A DNA stretch of 12,312 nucleotides, from positions 1 through 12,312 of the forward strand of contig CAMZKK010000116.1 of NCBI GenBank assembly GCA_947311175.1, read 5' to 3'. The position numbers were made by a program, and so were the translations under genes. Shown in pieces: positions 1 through 6,599 of this stretch. A model generated the notes under the pieces. That model searched no databases. It was not told where the DNA came from and worked only from the letters and a program-made list of their open reading frames with translations. The number at the start of each line of letters is the position of its first letter. Position 1 is the stretch's first letter. Origin of the DNA: an uncultured Planctomycetota bacterium. Lineage in GTDB: Bacteria > Planctomycetota > SZUA-567 > JAFGNG01.

Positions 1-1253
1 ATATTTGTAGAAAGCCTTGAACCACAATCACTATCATTGAGATTTGTTTCATCCTCAAATCCTGAAGGATTATGATTAATCGTATCATCATCTTGTTGGA
101 CAAAATATTTTTGAATTTCTTTTAGGAGTTCAGTAGGAGTTTGAAATCTTTTTGCCTTATCCTTTGCCATCATTTTTTTTATAATGGATGACGCTTTATC
201 AGACAGCTTAGGATTGCGAATAGCTGGGGATTCTAATTTATTATGGATATGCATCGACATTACGTCAATAGCACCCTTTCCTTTGAATGGAGGTGTGCCG
301 GTAGATAGATGATAAAGAGTTGCCCCAAGAGAATAAATGTCGCTTCTAATATCAATATCGCTTTCTCCTTTTGCCTGCTCAGGAGAAATATAATATGGTG
401 TTCCCATAATCTGACCGGCAATGGTAAGATGCATTCCTGCATTGTCATCAGAAACCTTAACTAATCCATAATCCGCTAATCTGGCAAAACCGTCACGAGT
501 TAAAATTATGTTGCCGGGTTTGATATCCCGATGCACCAATCCTGATTTATTTGCTGCCACCATTGCTTCGGTAATTTGCCGAACAATATCTAATGAACGC
601 TTTTCTCCAAACAGCTTTCTCTTTTTTAAAACTCTTTCCGCACTTTTACCATGCACATATTCCATTACAAAATAATGGACACCTCTATGTTCTCCCGCCT
701 CATACCCTTTAACAATATGGGGATGATTAAGTGCAATTGCAACCTTTGACTCACGCTTAAAACGAGAAACTATATTTTTTCGTTTTGCCATTCGAGGAGA
801 AAGGATTTTTATAGCAACCTCTTTTTTGTCTTTTAATCTCATAGCCTTGTAAACATTACCCATTCCCCCCTCACCAATCTTCGTAACGATTTTATATCCG
901 GGGATATCTATTATCTGCTGGCAATCTTTCTCGCCGAGGACATCTCTAAGGTTAGAGCTGTTAACATATTTTTTTTCAATCAGTACACTTGCCAGCGGTG
1001 CAGAAATACCACTTTTTGCAATTGTCTGCTGTTTGGCAATAGCATCTTCAATCTGATTCTTTGTAACCAACCCACTGGTAATAAGCTGTTCTGCTAATTT
1101 TTTATCAGACTTACCAACAAGATTCTCCCCTTCAATCGTTATCGACTCTCCGCAATTCTGACAGACAAACAGACCTTTTGTTGTAAGCAAATTACAATCA
1201 ATACAAGTTGTGCATACTGGACAAATGGATGTTTGATTATTGTGTGAAGTCAT
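1..1253 (-). CDS. Ser/Thr protein kinase, zinc-ribbon-like N-terminus (3' end cut by window edge)
   Basis: This is a Hanks-type (PknB-like) protein kinase that would phosphorylate Ser/Thr on unknown targets. About 417 residues are visible, and the frame stays open to base 1, so the C-terminus is missing. Residues 11-34 hold six cysteines as three CxxC pairs (C11/C14, C17/C20, C31/C34), resembling a zinc ribbon. Residues 48-108 look like a small helical module. The kinase domain spans about 120-380: glycine loop GEGGMG (127-132), VAIK lysine K149, alphaC glutamate E168, HRDIKPGN with D243 and N248, metal-binding D261 in DYG, then GTPYYISPEQ. All catalytic residues are present, so it should be active; the DFG phenylalanine is replaced by tyrosine. 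No membrane segment is seen in the visible part, and an acidic tail follows the kinase domain. The ATG overlaps the stop of the upstream HDOD gene as ATGA, which fixes the start and implies translational coupling. Confidence 0.93.
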   Translation of the reverse strand, partial: MTSHNNQTSICPVCTTCIDCNLLTTKGLFVCQNCGESITIEGENLVGKSDKKLAEQLITSGLVTKNQIEDAIAKQQTIAKSGISAPLASVLIEKKYVNSSNLRDVLGEKDCQQIIDIPGYKIVTKIGEGGMGNVYKAMRLKDKKEVAIKILSPRMAKRKNIVSRFKRESKVAIALNHPHIVKGYEAGEHRGVHYFVMEYVHGKSAERVLKKRKLFGEKRSLDIVRQITEAMVAANKSGLVHRDIKPGNIILTRDGFARLADYGLVKVSDDNAGMHLTIAGQIMGTPYYISPEQAKGESDIDIRSDIYSLGATLYHLSTGTPPFKGKGAIDVMSMHIHNKLESPAIRNPKLSDKASSIIKKMMAKDKAKRFQTPTELLKEIQKYFVQQDDDTINHNPSGFEDETNLNDSDCGSRLSTN

Positions 1254-3010
1254 GATTGTTTCTTGGCTTTAATTTTTTCTAATTCTTGATAAAACTTCTC
1301 TTCTGCAATCTTTGAGGTATCAATCATATCGCTTGCACTGTCAATCAATAAGAGTTTATCAATTTTCGGTGGAGGAGAAGAGATTTCTAAGTTTTTGGTA
1401 TTTGAGGTGTTTGTAAATTTTAAATTTAAAATTTTATCAACACCGGCAATGGCAAGAATCTTTCTAAACCGCTCTGGGATTTTTATAAGTAAATTTTTAT
1501 TGACTCCATTTGCATCCATCTGAGAACCGACAAGCAGTCCTATTGCCATACTACTAATTCTAATAATTTGCCTAAGGTCAATAACAACATTTTTTTTGTC
1601 AGACTGTAATAATTTTGTCCAGCAATGCATAAATCCAGCTTGAGAAGAAACAGCAAACTCCCCTCTGACCACAACGGCATCATCTGTCATTTCAATAGTA
1701 GTCGCTGCCGGAGAGGAAACAATAAATCCATCTTTAAGATTAAGTTTTGAACTTTTTGATTTAATTTTTTCAATATGAATAAACTGAATACCAACAATTT
1801 TTTTAGGAATCCTTTCAACCCACTTCACCAATCCAACGGCATGCATAAGGACATCATCACGATCATACCTAAATTTTATCTCTGCAATAGAATCTGCAAT
1901 TGGCGAACTATCCACCGCAATGGCAATTCCACCATTGATTGATTTTTTCAATTTCTCTTTGAGTGATTCGATGTGTGAAGACATAACACTTTTAAATTTA
2001 ATATCCTCGACCAGTGATTTTGAAATCAACGGATATGAGTTTGCCCCCTGTGAATCATTACTGTTTGACTCTGATTTTTTATTGCCATAACTACTTTTCT
2101 TAAGAGATTTTTCTTGAATATCCATCTCTAAAATGCCGCCGATATTGACTGCATCATTTTTTAATTTATTAATCAACTCGTATAATTTATCTCCATCACA
2201 CCCAACAAGAATATCTCCTAATTCCAAGATACGTGCATTGCTTATCTCCTGAAACCCCGGCTCTGCTCCATAAACAAAATGAGTAATTAAATTTGCAAGA
2301 ACCACAATATTTGTTTCTTTGCTATCAAATCGTTTGATATTCTCTTTAGTGATGTCAATTTCATGATAGCGAATGGCATGAGTTATGTATTTAGGAAAAT
2401 TCCAAAATTCTGCCACCAATTCTCCTGATTGCGAATGATTTGTATGCAAAATACTGTTCTCTACCTTTGACAAAGAAATATCTCTTTCACAAATCACATC
2501 AATAACACGTCCATAATATTCTGGGAAGACCTGGGCAAGAATAAGCTTACCAATATCATGCAACAACCCTGCCACAAAGATACTTTCAGGAACCTTTATT
2601 CCTACCAATTCTGCCAGTTTTTGGGCACATACTCCACAGCAAAGTGAATGTCGCCAGATACTTTTATAACCATCAACCCTTGGCAATTTATTCATAATAT
2701 TGTAAACACTAAGCCCCAACACTACATTTCTTATTGCATCAAACCCCATTATAACAATGGCATCGGTAACATTATTTACATCTAGTTTGCCATGACGGTA
2801 ATATGCAGAGTTTGCCAATTTCATTATTTTTGCCGTCAAGGACGGATCTCTTAAAATAATTTTAGACAAATCTTTGGCATCTATTTTAGAGTCGTTGATT
2901 GCCGACTGCATCCTCACTAAAATCTCAGGAAGAGGCGGAAGAATATCCCGACTCGAAGCAAGAAAGCTTCTTATTTTGTTGTGGGCATCGAGATTATTTT
3001 TGATTTCCAT
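1250..3010 (-). CDS. HDOD domain protein with PilZ-like and C-terminal STAS domains
   Basis: This is a 586-residue cytoplasmic signalling or scaffold protein. Residues about 15-280 form an HDOD domain: a PPLPEI entry motif (25-30), DPSLTAKIMKLANSA (55-69), H151-D152 in GLLHDIGKLIL, and H192 and H211 in the later helices. HDOD proteins are generally non-enzymatic relatives of HD phosphohydrolases; activity here is not established. A polar linker (300-330) follows. Residues about 345-415 resemble a degenerate PilZ fold (GG at 360-361, a WV strand, a GIQF end strand) but lack the RxxxR and DxSxxG c-di-GMP motifs. Residues about 435-535 read as a STAS (anti-sigma-antagonist-like) domain, with VVIDLR at 475-480 followed by ISSMAIG. 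A short charged coiled tail ends the protein. The ATG is fixed by an in-frame TGA two codons upstream, but no good Shine-Dalgarno lies next to it. The gene sits between the channel and the kinase and overlaps the kinase start by 4 bp. Confidence 0.88.
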   Translation of the reverse strand: MEIKNNLDAHNKIRSFLASSRDILPPLPEILVRMQSAINDSKIDAKDLSKIILRDPSLTAKIMKLANSAYYRHGKLDVNNVTDAIVIMGFDAIRNVVLGLSVYNIMNKLPRVDGYKSIWRHSLCCGVCAQKLAELVGIKVPESIFVAGLLHDIGKLILAQVFPEYYGRVIDVICERDISLSKVENSILHTNHSQSGELVAEFWNFPKYITHAIRYHEIDITKENIKRFDSKETNIVVLANLITHFVYGAEPGFQEISNARILELGDILVGCDGDKLYELINKLKNDAVNIGGILEMDIQEKSLKKSSYGNKKSESNSNDSQGANSYPLISKSLVEDIKFKSVMSSHIESLKEKLKKSINGGIAIAVDSSPIADSIAEIKFRYDRDDVLMHAVGLVKWVERIPKKIVGIQFIHIEKIKSKSSKLNLKDGFIVSSPAATTIEMTDDAVVVRGEFAVSSQAGFMHCWTKLLQSDKKNVVIDLRQIIRISSMAIGLLVGSQMDANGVNKNLLIKIPERFRKILAIAGVDKILNLKFTNTSNTKNLEISSPPPKIDKLLLIDSASDMIDTSKIAEEKFYQELEKIKAKKQS

Positions 3011-3017
3011 TATTCAT

Positions 3018-3041
3018 TCACGAGGGACATGCAAATTTCAT
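3018..3041 (-). CDS. Possible 7-codon leader ORF upstream of the HDOD gene
   Basis: Reading the minus strand, GAGGGA (3054-3049) is followed after 7 nt by an ATG that opens a 7-codon ORF (MKFACPS, then TGA). Its stop lies 7 nt before the HDOD ATG. The HDOD gene has no convincing Shine-Dalgarno of its own, so termination and re-initiation could supply its ribosomes. An ORF this short arises easily by chance, and nothing in the peptide (no run of one amino acid) points to classical attenuation. The call rests only on ribosome-site quality and position. Confidence 0.2.
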   Translation of the reverse strand: MKFACPS

Positions 3042-3054
3042 CTGCGTGTCCCTC
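3022..3054 (-). promoter_or_regulatory. 11-bp-arm inverted repeat in the leader of the HDOD gene
   Basis: Arms gagggacatgc (3022-3032) and gcgtgtccctc (3044-3054) pair over 11 positions around an 11-nt loop. There is one imperfect position: a C-A mismatch in minus-strand RNA, but a G-U wobble in plus-strand RNA. It lies 11 nt upstream of the HDOD ATG, in the only sizeable gap of this operon. No U-tract follows on the minus strand, so it is not a standard terminator for the operon. On the plus strand a T-rich stretch does follow, but no plus-strand gene is there. It could instead tune translation, protect the mRNA 3' end of the channel cistron, or bind a protein. Confidence 0.4.
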
Positions 3055-3099
3055 TTCCTTATTTCTTTGCCACTTAAAGTTAGTCATCACTATTCTAAA

Positions 3100-4476
3100 T
3101 TATTCCCCAAGCAACTCCTTAACCAGTGCAGACAACTCGGCACTTTTTGCAGTTTTTGAGAGAACTGCATCGGCACCGGCTTTTTCACCTTCGGTTTTCA
3201 AAGTGCTTGTGTCGTGATTAGAAAAGATAATTATTTTAATATCTTTTAACTCATCATCTTTTTTAATTATCGAACAAACATCAAACCCACTCATCCCCGG
3301 CATCATTGCATCAAGAATCAATAAATTCGGTTTTTCTGTAGAAATTTTATCTAAAGCATCTCGACCATTTACAGCCCCATCAACTTTATAGCCAAGTGCC
3401 TTCATTTTTTTAACAAACAGTTTACGTAATGCCTCATGGTCATCAACAACTAAAACAAGTTTTTTCTTCGTAATCAAAGGCTTTCCTGATGCTTGATTTT
3501 CAGCAGTGTGATCAAGTTCTTTTTGCAACAAGATGGTCAATTGATCCTTAGGATGTAATACGGTATTAGCAGGCGGGTTAATCATTTTTTCGCTACCATC
3601 ACGATCTAAGGCAACAACCCCAAGCGCCTTAAGCTCCTTAACCAATTCTCCGATTTTTTTACCTGCATCAGCATCTACCGTAACGGCATGAAGTTGATAT
3701 CCTCCGATATGATCACCTGTGCAATGCAAACACCTATTGAGTCTTTGTCCGGTTTGTGCCAACAACATATCGGCAATATATTCACCGCTAATCTGATGCG
3801 GAGACACCACCACATCAGCCCCGGCACGCTTTAGTTTAGAATCAATGGTTGAACTTTCTCCTCGACAAACAATATGTAGGTTATGATTAAGCTCACGAGA
3901 GGAAAGTGCTACCAATAAATTGTCTGCATCTCGAGGTAAAGCTGAAATAATCCCAATTGCCCGTTCAATCCCAGCTTCAAGCAAGGTTTCATCTTCCATA
4001 ATATCGCCAATAACCAAAGGGATGCCTTGTTCCTTTATATCTTTGATTTTCTCGGGAGATATTTCCACAACGACAACTGGAATATCTCTTTTTGTTAACT
4101 CAATACTAACTGTTTGACCAACCCTGCCAAATCCACAAATAATAAAATGTTTATCCAATTTATTAATCCTTTTTCCCATTTTACGCTTCCAAAGCTCTGT
4201 CTTAAGCTCACCATCCATAACCATCTGTGCCAATTGCGATGCCACAGCTGCTACTAACCCAAAGCCGGAAAAAATCAAAAATACGGTAAAAAATCTACCC
4301 CATTCCGAAAGTTTATTAATTTCACCAAAACCAACAGTTGTCACCGAGATAACTGTCATAAAAAACGAATCACTAAAATTCCATTTTTCAATAACAATAT
4401 ACCCAATTGTGCCAATTGCCATTATTATAAAAAGAGATAAAAATGCATAAAAAATCTTTCTCGTTAATATAGACAA
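3100..4476 (-). CDS. Potassium channel with RCK (TrkA) module fused to a response-regulator receiver domain
   Basis: This is a 458-residue inner-membrane protein predicted to conduct K+ under control of cytoplasmic domains. TM1 is at about 7-29, a pore helix at about 35-46, the selectivity filter TTVGFG at 46-51, and TM2 at about 62-86. An RCK/TrkA-N Rossmann domain follows from about 108, with GFGRVG (115-120) and an acidic E138 at the end of strand 2, as in nucleotide-binding RCK domains. A TrkA-C-like domain occupies about 260-318. After a linker, residues 338-458 form a CheY-like receiver with acidic pair D345/D346, phospho-acceptor D389, S419 and K441, so it should be phosphorylatable. 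A CxxCxxxH cluster (C249, C252, H256) lies between the two RCK lobes. The start is a TTG with AGGAG 7 nt upstream; the next in-frame Met would cut into TM1. Channels of this family normally end after the RCK domain, so the receiver is an extra module. Confidence 0.93.
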   Translation of the reverse strand: MSILTRKIFYAFLSLFIIMAIGTIGYIVIEKWNFSDSFFMTVISVTTVGFGEINKLSEWGRFFTVFLIFSGFGLVAAVASQLAQMVMDGELKTELWKRKMGKRINKLDKHFIICGFGRVGQTVSIELTKRDIPVVVVEISPEKIKDIKEQGIPLVIGDIMEDETLLEAGIERAIGIISALPRDADNLLVALSSRELNHNLHIVCRGESSTIDSKLKRAGADVVVSPHQISGEYIADMLLAQTGQRLNRCLHCTGDHIGGYQLHAVTVDADAGKKIGELVKELKALGVVALDRDGSEKMINPPANTVLHPKDQLTILLQKELDHTAENQASGKPLITKKKLVLVVDDHEALRKLFVKKMKALGYKVDGAVNGRDALDKISTEKPNLLILDAMMPGMSGFDVCSIIKKDDELKDIKIIIFSNHDTSTLKTEGEKAGADAVLSKTAKSAELSALVKELLGE

Positions 4477-4490
4477 AGATACACTCCTAT
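4474..4490 (-). promoter_or_regulatory. Ribosome-binding site that sets the TTG start of the channel gene
   Basis: On the minus strand, ATAGGAGTGTATCTTTG places AGGAG 7 nt before TTG. The pyrK stop (TAG) is embedded in this ribosome site. No ATG or GTG is in frame between that stop and the first transmembrane helix, so TTG is the best-supported start. A weaker start codon may lower channel output relative to pyrK. Confidence 0.75.
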
Positions 4491-5299
4491 TCCCAAATTA
4501 TACCATTAGCAGTAAATACAGGACCATCCTTGCAAACTTTTTTATACACAAAGTTATCGTTATTATCTTTTTTTATTTTAACCACACATCCCACACATGC
4601 CCCGAAACCACAAGCCATCCTCGCTTCTAACGATACCTCGCATGGCAACTGATACTTTGTCGCAAGTGTGGCAAGCCCCTTAAGCATTGGCTCGGGGCCA
4701 CAACCAAAAAGATTAACCTTATCAGATAGGTCAAGATTGTTTATTATTTTCTCTGCCGCTGCAACCGCATGCCCTTTAACTCCAGAGCTACCGTCATCCG
4801 TAGCAATTACAATTGAAGATGAGGCTGTTTTCATTTTGTCAATCTCCAATAAATAACATTCGTTTTTTGCACCAACAGCAAGATGAACAGTGAATCCTTT
4901 TTCTTTGAGATGACTAGCTAAGGCAAGCATACTTGGTGCTCCACAGCCACCACCGACCAAGATACATTTTATTGACTTGTCTTCTGGAATAGAAAAACCA
5001 TTTCCAAGTGGATAGAGAACTTCAACTTTGTCGCCTGCTAGCAACCTTGTCATCTTGGCTGTTCCCTTGCCAACAACGGCATAGACGAAACTTAGAGAAT
5101 TTTCCAAAATCTCTGATGGAGCAAATGGGCGACGTAGCAATATTTCATTACTTTTTGGCAGAATTTTTAGATTAAAAAATTGCCCAACCTTAAATTTATT
5201 TTTCGCATCAGTAAGTTCCAAAGTCATTCGATAAAATTGTGGTGCAATCTCAATATTTTCAATGATTTTGATAGTAGTATCAGTTTTTTTCATAATCAT
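4487..5299 (-). CDS. pyrK: Dihydroorotate dehydrogenase B electron-transfer subunit (FAD, 2Fe-2S)
   Basis: PyrK passes electrons from the PyrD FMN, via a 2Fe-2S cluster and FAD, to NAD+ during pyrimidine synthesis. The 270-residue length fits the family. An FAD-binding beta-barrel fills about 1-105, with RRPF at 56-59. The NAD-binding Rossmann part begins at GGGCGAPS (116-123) and includes FGCGPEPM (198-205). The C-terminal iron-sulphur site has C230, C235, C238 and C256 in EARMACGFGACVGC and KKVCKDGPVF. The KVCxDGPVF ending is typical of PyrK and argues against the related NfnA/SudB and ferredoxin-NADP reductase proteins. No pyrD is in the window, so the catalytic partner must be elsewhere. 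The first ATG overlaps the parA stop as ATGA; a second ATG two codons later (5293) is better spaced from GTGGA and is equally possible. The downstream channel gene begins 10 bp after the stop. Confidence 0.93.
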   Translation of the reverse strand: MIMKKTDTTIKIIENIEIAPQFYRMTLELTDAKNKFKVGQFFNLKILPKSNEILLRRPFAPSEILENSLSFVYAVVGKGTAKMTRLLAGDKVEVLYPLGNGFSIPEDKSIKCILVGGGCGAPSMLALASHLKEKGFTVHLAVGAKNECYLLEIDKMKTASSSIVIATDDGSSGVKGHAVAAAEKIINNLDLSDKVNLFGCGPEPMLKGLATLATKYQLPCEVSLEARMACGFGACVGCVVKIKKDNNDNFVYKKVCKDGPVFTANGIIWE

Positions 5300-6138
5300 T
5301 CCACAAATGTTATATCAGATTCTGGTGGTGAAATATTGTCTTCCGATTCCTCGTCAATCATTTCTGAGGTTTCGATATCCTCACCACCTCTTTGGAGAAA
5401 TTCAATTGCCAATTGCCTGTAATCATCAACTCCTGCGCAAACCGGCTCATGATCAATGGTTGGCATCGCATTTGAAGGGCTTTCTGCCAACTTAATATTT
5501 TTTCTGATTTTTGATTTATATACTTCATCTGGAAAATGCTCAGTGACTTCGGCAATTACTTCATTACTTAATTTTGGACGCACATTATATTGACAAAAGA
5601 CAATACCGGTAATTTTTAATTTTTGATTTAGCCCTTGTTTAATAAGCCCAACAGTATGAACAAGTTGTCCAAGACCTCGCATGGCAAGATATTCTGCTTG
5701 CATTGGCACAATCACTTCAGTTGCCAAACACAAACCTGAAAGAGTAAGTAATCCCAAACTTGGCGGGCAATCAATTAATACAATATCATAATCCCGGCAA
5801 AAACCACGCATCGCATTACGCAAACGAGTTTCTCGAATAGTCATACACGCAAGCTCCACCTCAGCACCTGCGAGGTTAATATTTGCAGGAATAATATCCA
5901 TTCCAAATCTGGATTGAACAATCTTGGCAGGAGGCTCGGCATTTATTATAATGTCATATACAGAATTCTCGGTATCAAGTGGGTCAAGTCCCAAATGATC
6001 AGACATATTTCCCTGTGGGTCAAGGTCTATCAATAAAACCTTTTTACCAAATTCACGGGCAAGAATAGAGCCGAGATTGACGACAGAAGTTGTTTTGCCA
6101 ACCCCACCTTTTTGATTCATAAAAGCAACAATACGCAT
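5296..6138 (-). CDS. parA: ParA/Soj-family deviant-Walker ATPase
   Basis: This is a 280-residue cytoplasmic P-loop ATPase of the ParA/MinD superfamily, which typically moves chromosome, plasmid or protein cargo over the nucleoid through ATP-dependent dimerisation. The deviant Walker A is KGGVGKTT (10-17) with signature lysine K10 and catalytic K15. Walker A' is LIDLDPQGN (36-44). Walker B is VLIDCPPS (120-127) with D123. The IRKNIKLAES region (211-220) and a DYRQLA motif match chromosomal Soj-type proteins. The last 28 residues are acidic and probably unstructured. No parB or parS-like repeats are visible, so it may be an orphan ParA with another cargo. The start aligns with family N-termini (MRIVAFMNQKGG). 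AGGGG lies only 1 nt before this ATG, but no other in-frame start exists before an upstream stop. This is the first gene of the operon, and its stop overlaps the pyrK start. Confidence 0.93.
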   Translation of the reverse strand: MRIVAFMNQKGGVGKTTSVVNLGSILAREFGKKVLLIDLDPQGNMSDHLGLDPLDTENSVYDIIINAEPPAKIVQSRFGMDIIPANINLAGAEVELACMTIRETRLRNAMRGFCRDYDIVLIDCPPSLGLLTLSGLCLATEVIVPMQAEYLAMRGLGQLVHTVGLIKQGLNQKLKITGIVFCQYNVRPKLSNEVIAEVTEHFPDEVYKSKIRKNIKLAESPSNAMPTIDHEPVCAGVDDYRQLAIEFLQRGGEDIETSEMIDEESEDNISPPESDITFVE

Positions 6139-6366
6139 GCCCCTATGAGAACCTATTATCTAAAAAATTGCAAGCTAAAAAAATGTACCAAAACACTAAG
6201 AATTAAAATTTGAGACATATTTTACCAACGCCAGCAACGGGTAGTAGAAAAAACAGGCTATTTTTATACATAAATTCACAGATTTAAATCATAAAAGTGG
6301 AATGAATATTGCATTACTTTTACTGTATGAGGGATGTGAGTTAAAATAAACATAGGATATTAAAAC
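6139..6366. other. Divergent intergenic region between parA and the small plus-strand gene
   Basis: This 228-bp AT-rich gap must carry the promoter of the parA-pyrK-channel-HDOD-kinase operon on the minus strand and that of the 64-residue gene on the plus strand. On the minus strand a GATAAT (6160-6155) could serve as a -10 for parA, but I see no matching -35. A perfect 10-bp palindrome, gatttaaatc, is at 6281-6290. It could be an operator but is AT-only in its core and might be chance. No RNA gene is recognisable. Confidence 0.5.
6319..6347 (+). promoter_or_regulatory. Candidate sigma-70-type promoter for the small plus-strand gene
   Basis: TTTACT (6319-6324) and TAAAAT (6342-6347) match the -35 in 4 of 6 and the -10 in 5 of 6 positions, with an ideal 17-bp spacer. 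Transcription would start near 6354, giving a leader of only about 13 nt that begins at the AGGA ribosome site. Such boxes are frequent by chance in AT-rich DNA. Confidence 0.3.
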
Positions 6367-6561
6367 ATGAAAGATTGCGATAAAAATATTATAAGAGCGA
6401 TAAATATCGTCAGAGAACTCAACATCCTCGCCGACGAGGGAGAGGCACAAGCCGAAGATGATAGTTGCATATTACTTTATAGCATTATCAGAGACTGTGC
6501 CTACAAAATAAAACACCAAGCCCAACAAGAAATGCAAAACCACCAAAAAGCAAATTTTTAG
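6367..6561 (+). CDS. Small helical protein of unknown function, 64 aa
   Basis: I cannot name this family. The ATG has AGGA (6354-6357) 9 nt upstream and a candidate promoter before that. The ORF ends at TAG 38 bp before the convergent RND gene stop, so it fills a gap that no other gene uses. The protein looks almost entirely alpha-helical and cytoplasmic: an N-terminal amphipathic helix (about 5-23), an acidic turn DEGEAQAEDD (23-32), a second helix rich in hydrophobics (about 34-49), and a basic, glutamine-rich tail. Three cysteines (C4, C34, C44) are present without a CxxC. There is no signal peptide or membrane segment. The even mix of charged and hydrophobic residues in heptad-like spacing is unlike random translated AT-rich DNA, which supports a real gene. 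It is divergent from parA and has no operon partner. Confidence 0.7.
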   Translation: MKDCDKNIIRAINIVRELNILADEGEAQAEDDSCILLYSIIRDCAYKIKHQAQQEMQNHQKANF

Positions 6562-6599
6562 CCTTAATCTAAATTCCGCAGTTGGGATTAACAATTAAC
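6562..6599. other. Convergent gap with a weak inverted repeat
   Basis: The 38 bp between the small gene's stop and the RND gene's stop contain ttaatc (6564-6569) and gattaa (6586-6591) as 6-bp arms around a 16-nt loop. A bidirectional terminator would be expected here, but the stem is short, AT-rich and not followed by a clear T-run, so termination is only a guess. Confidence 0.2.

Noticed and set aside
6225..6240. Mirror-like CAACG/GCAAC arrangement in the divergent gap
   Set aside because: It is a mirror repeat, not an inverted or direct repeat, and is too short to mean anything on its own.
6281..6290. Perfect 10-bp palindrome gatttaaatc as an operator
   Set aside because: It is short and AT-only in the core, within very AT-rich DNA; no second copy was noticed in the gap. 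It is mentioned only in the intergenic entry.
6562..6599. Bidirectional terminator between the small gene and the RND gene
   Set aside because: The stem has only 6 AT-rich pairs with a 16-nt loop and no clear T-run.
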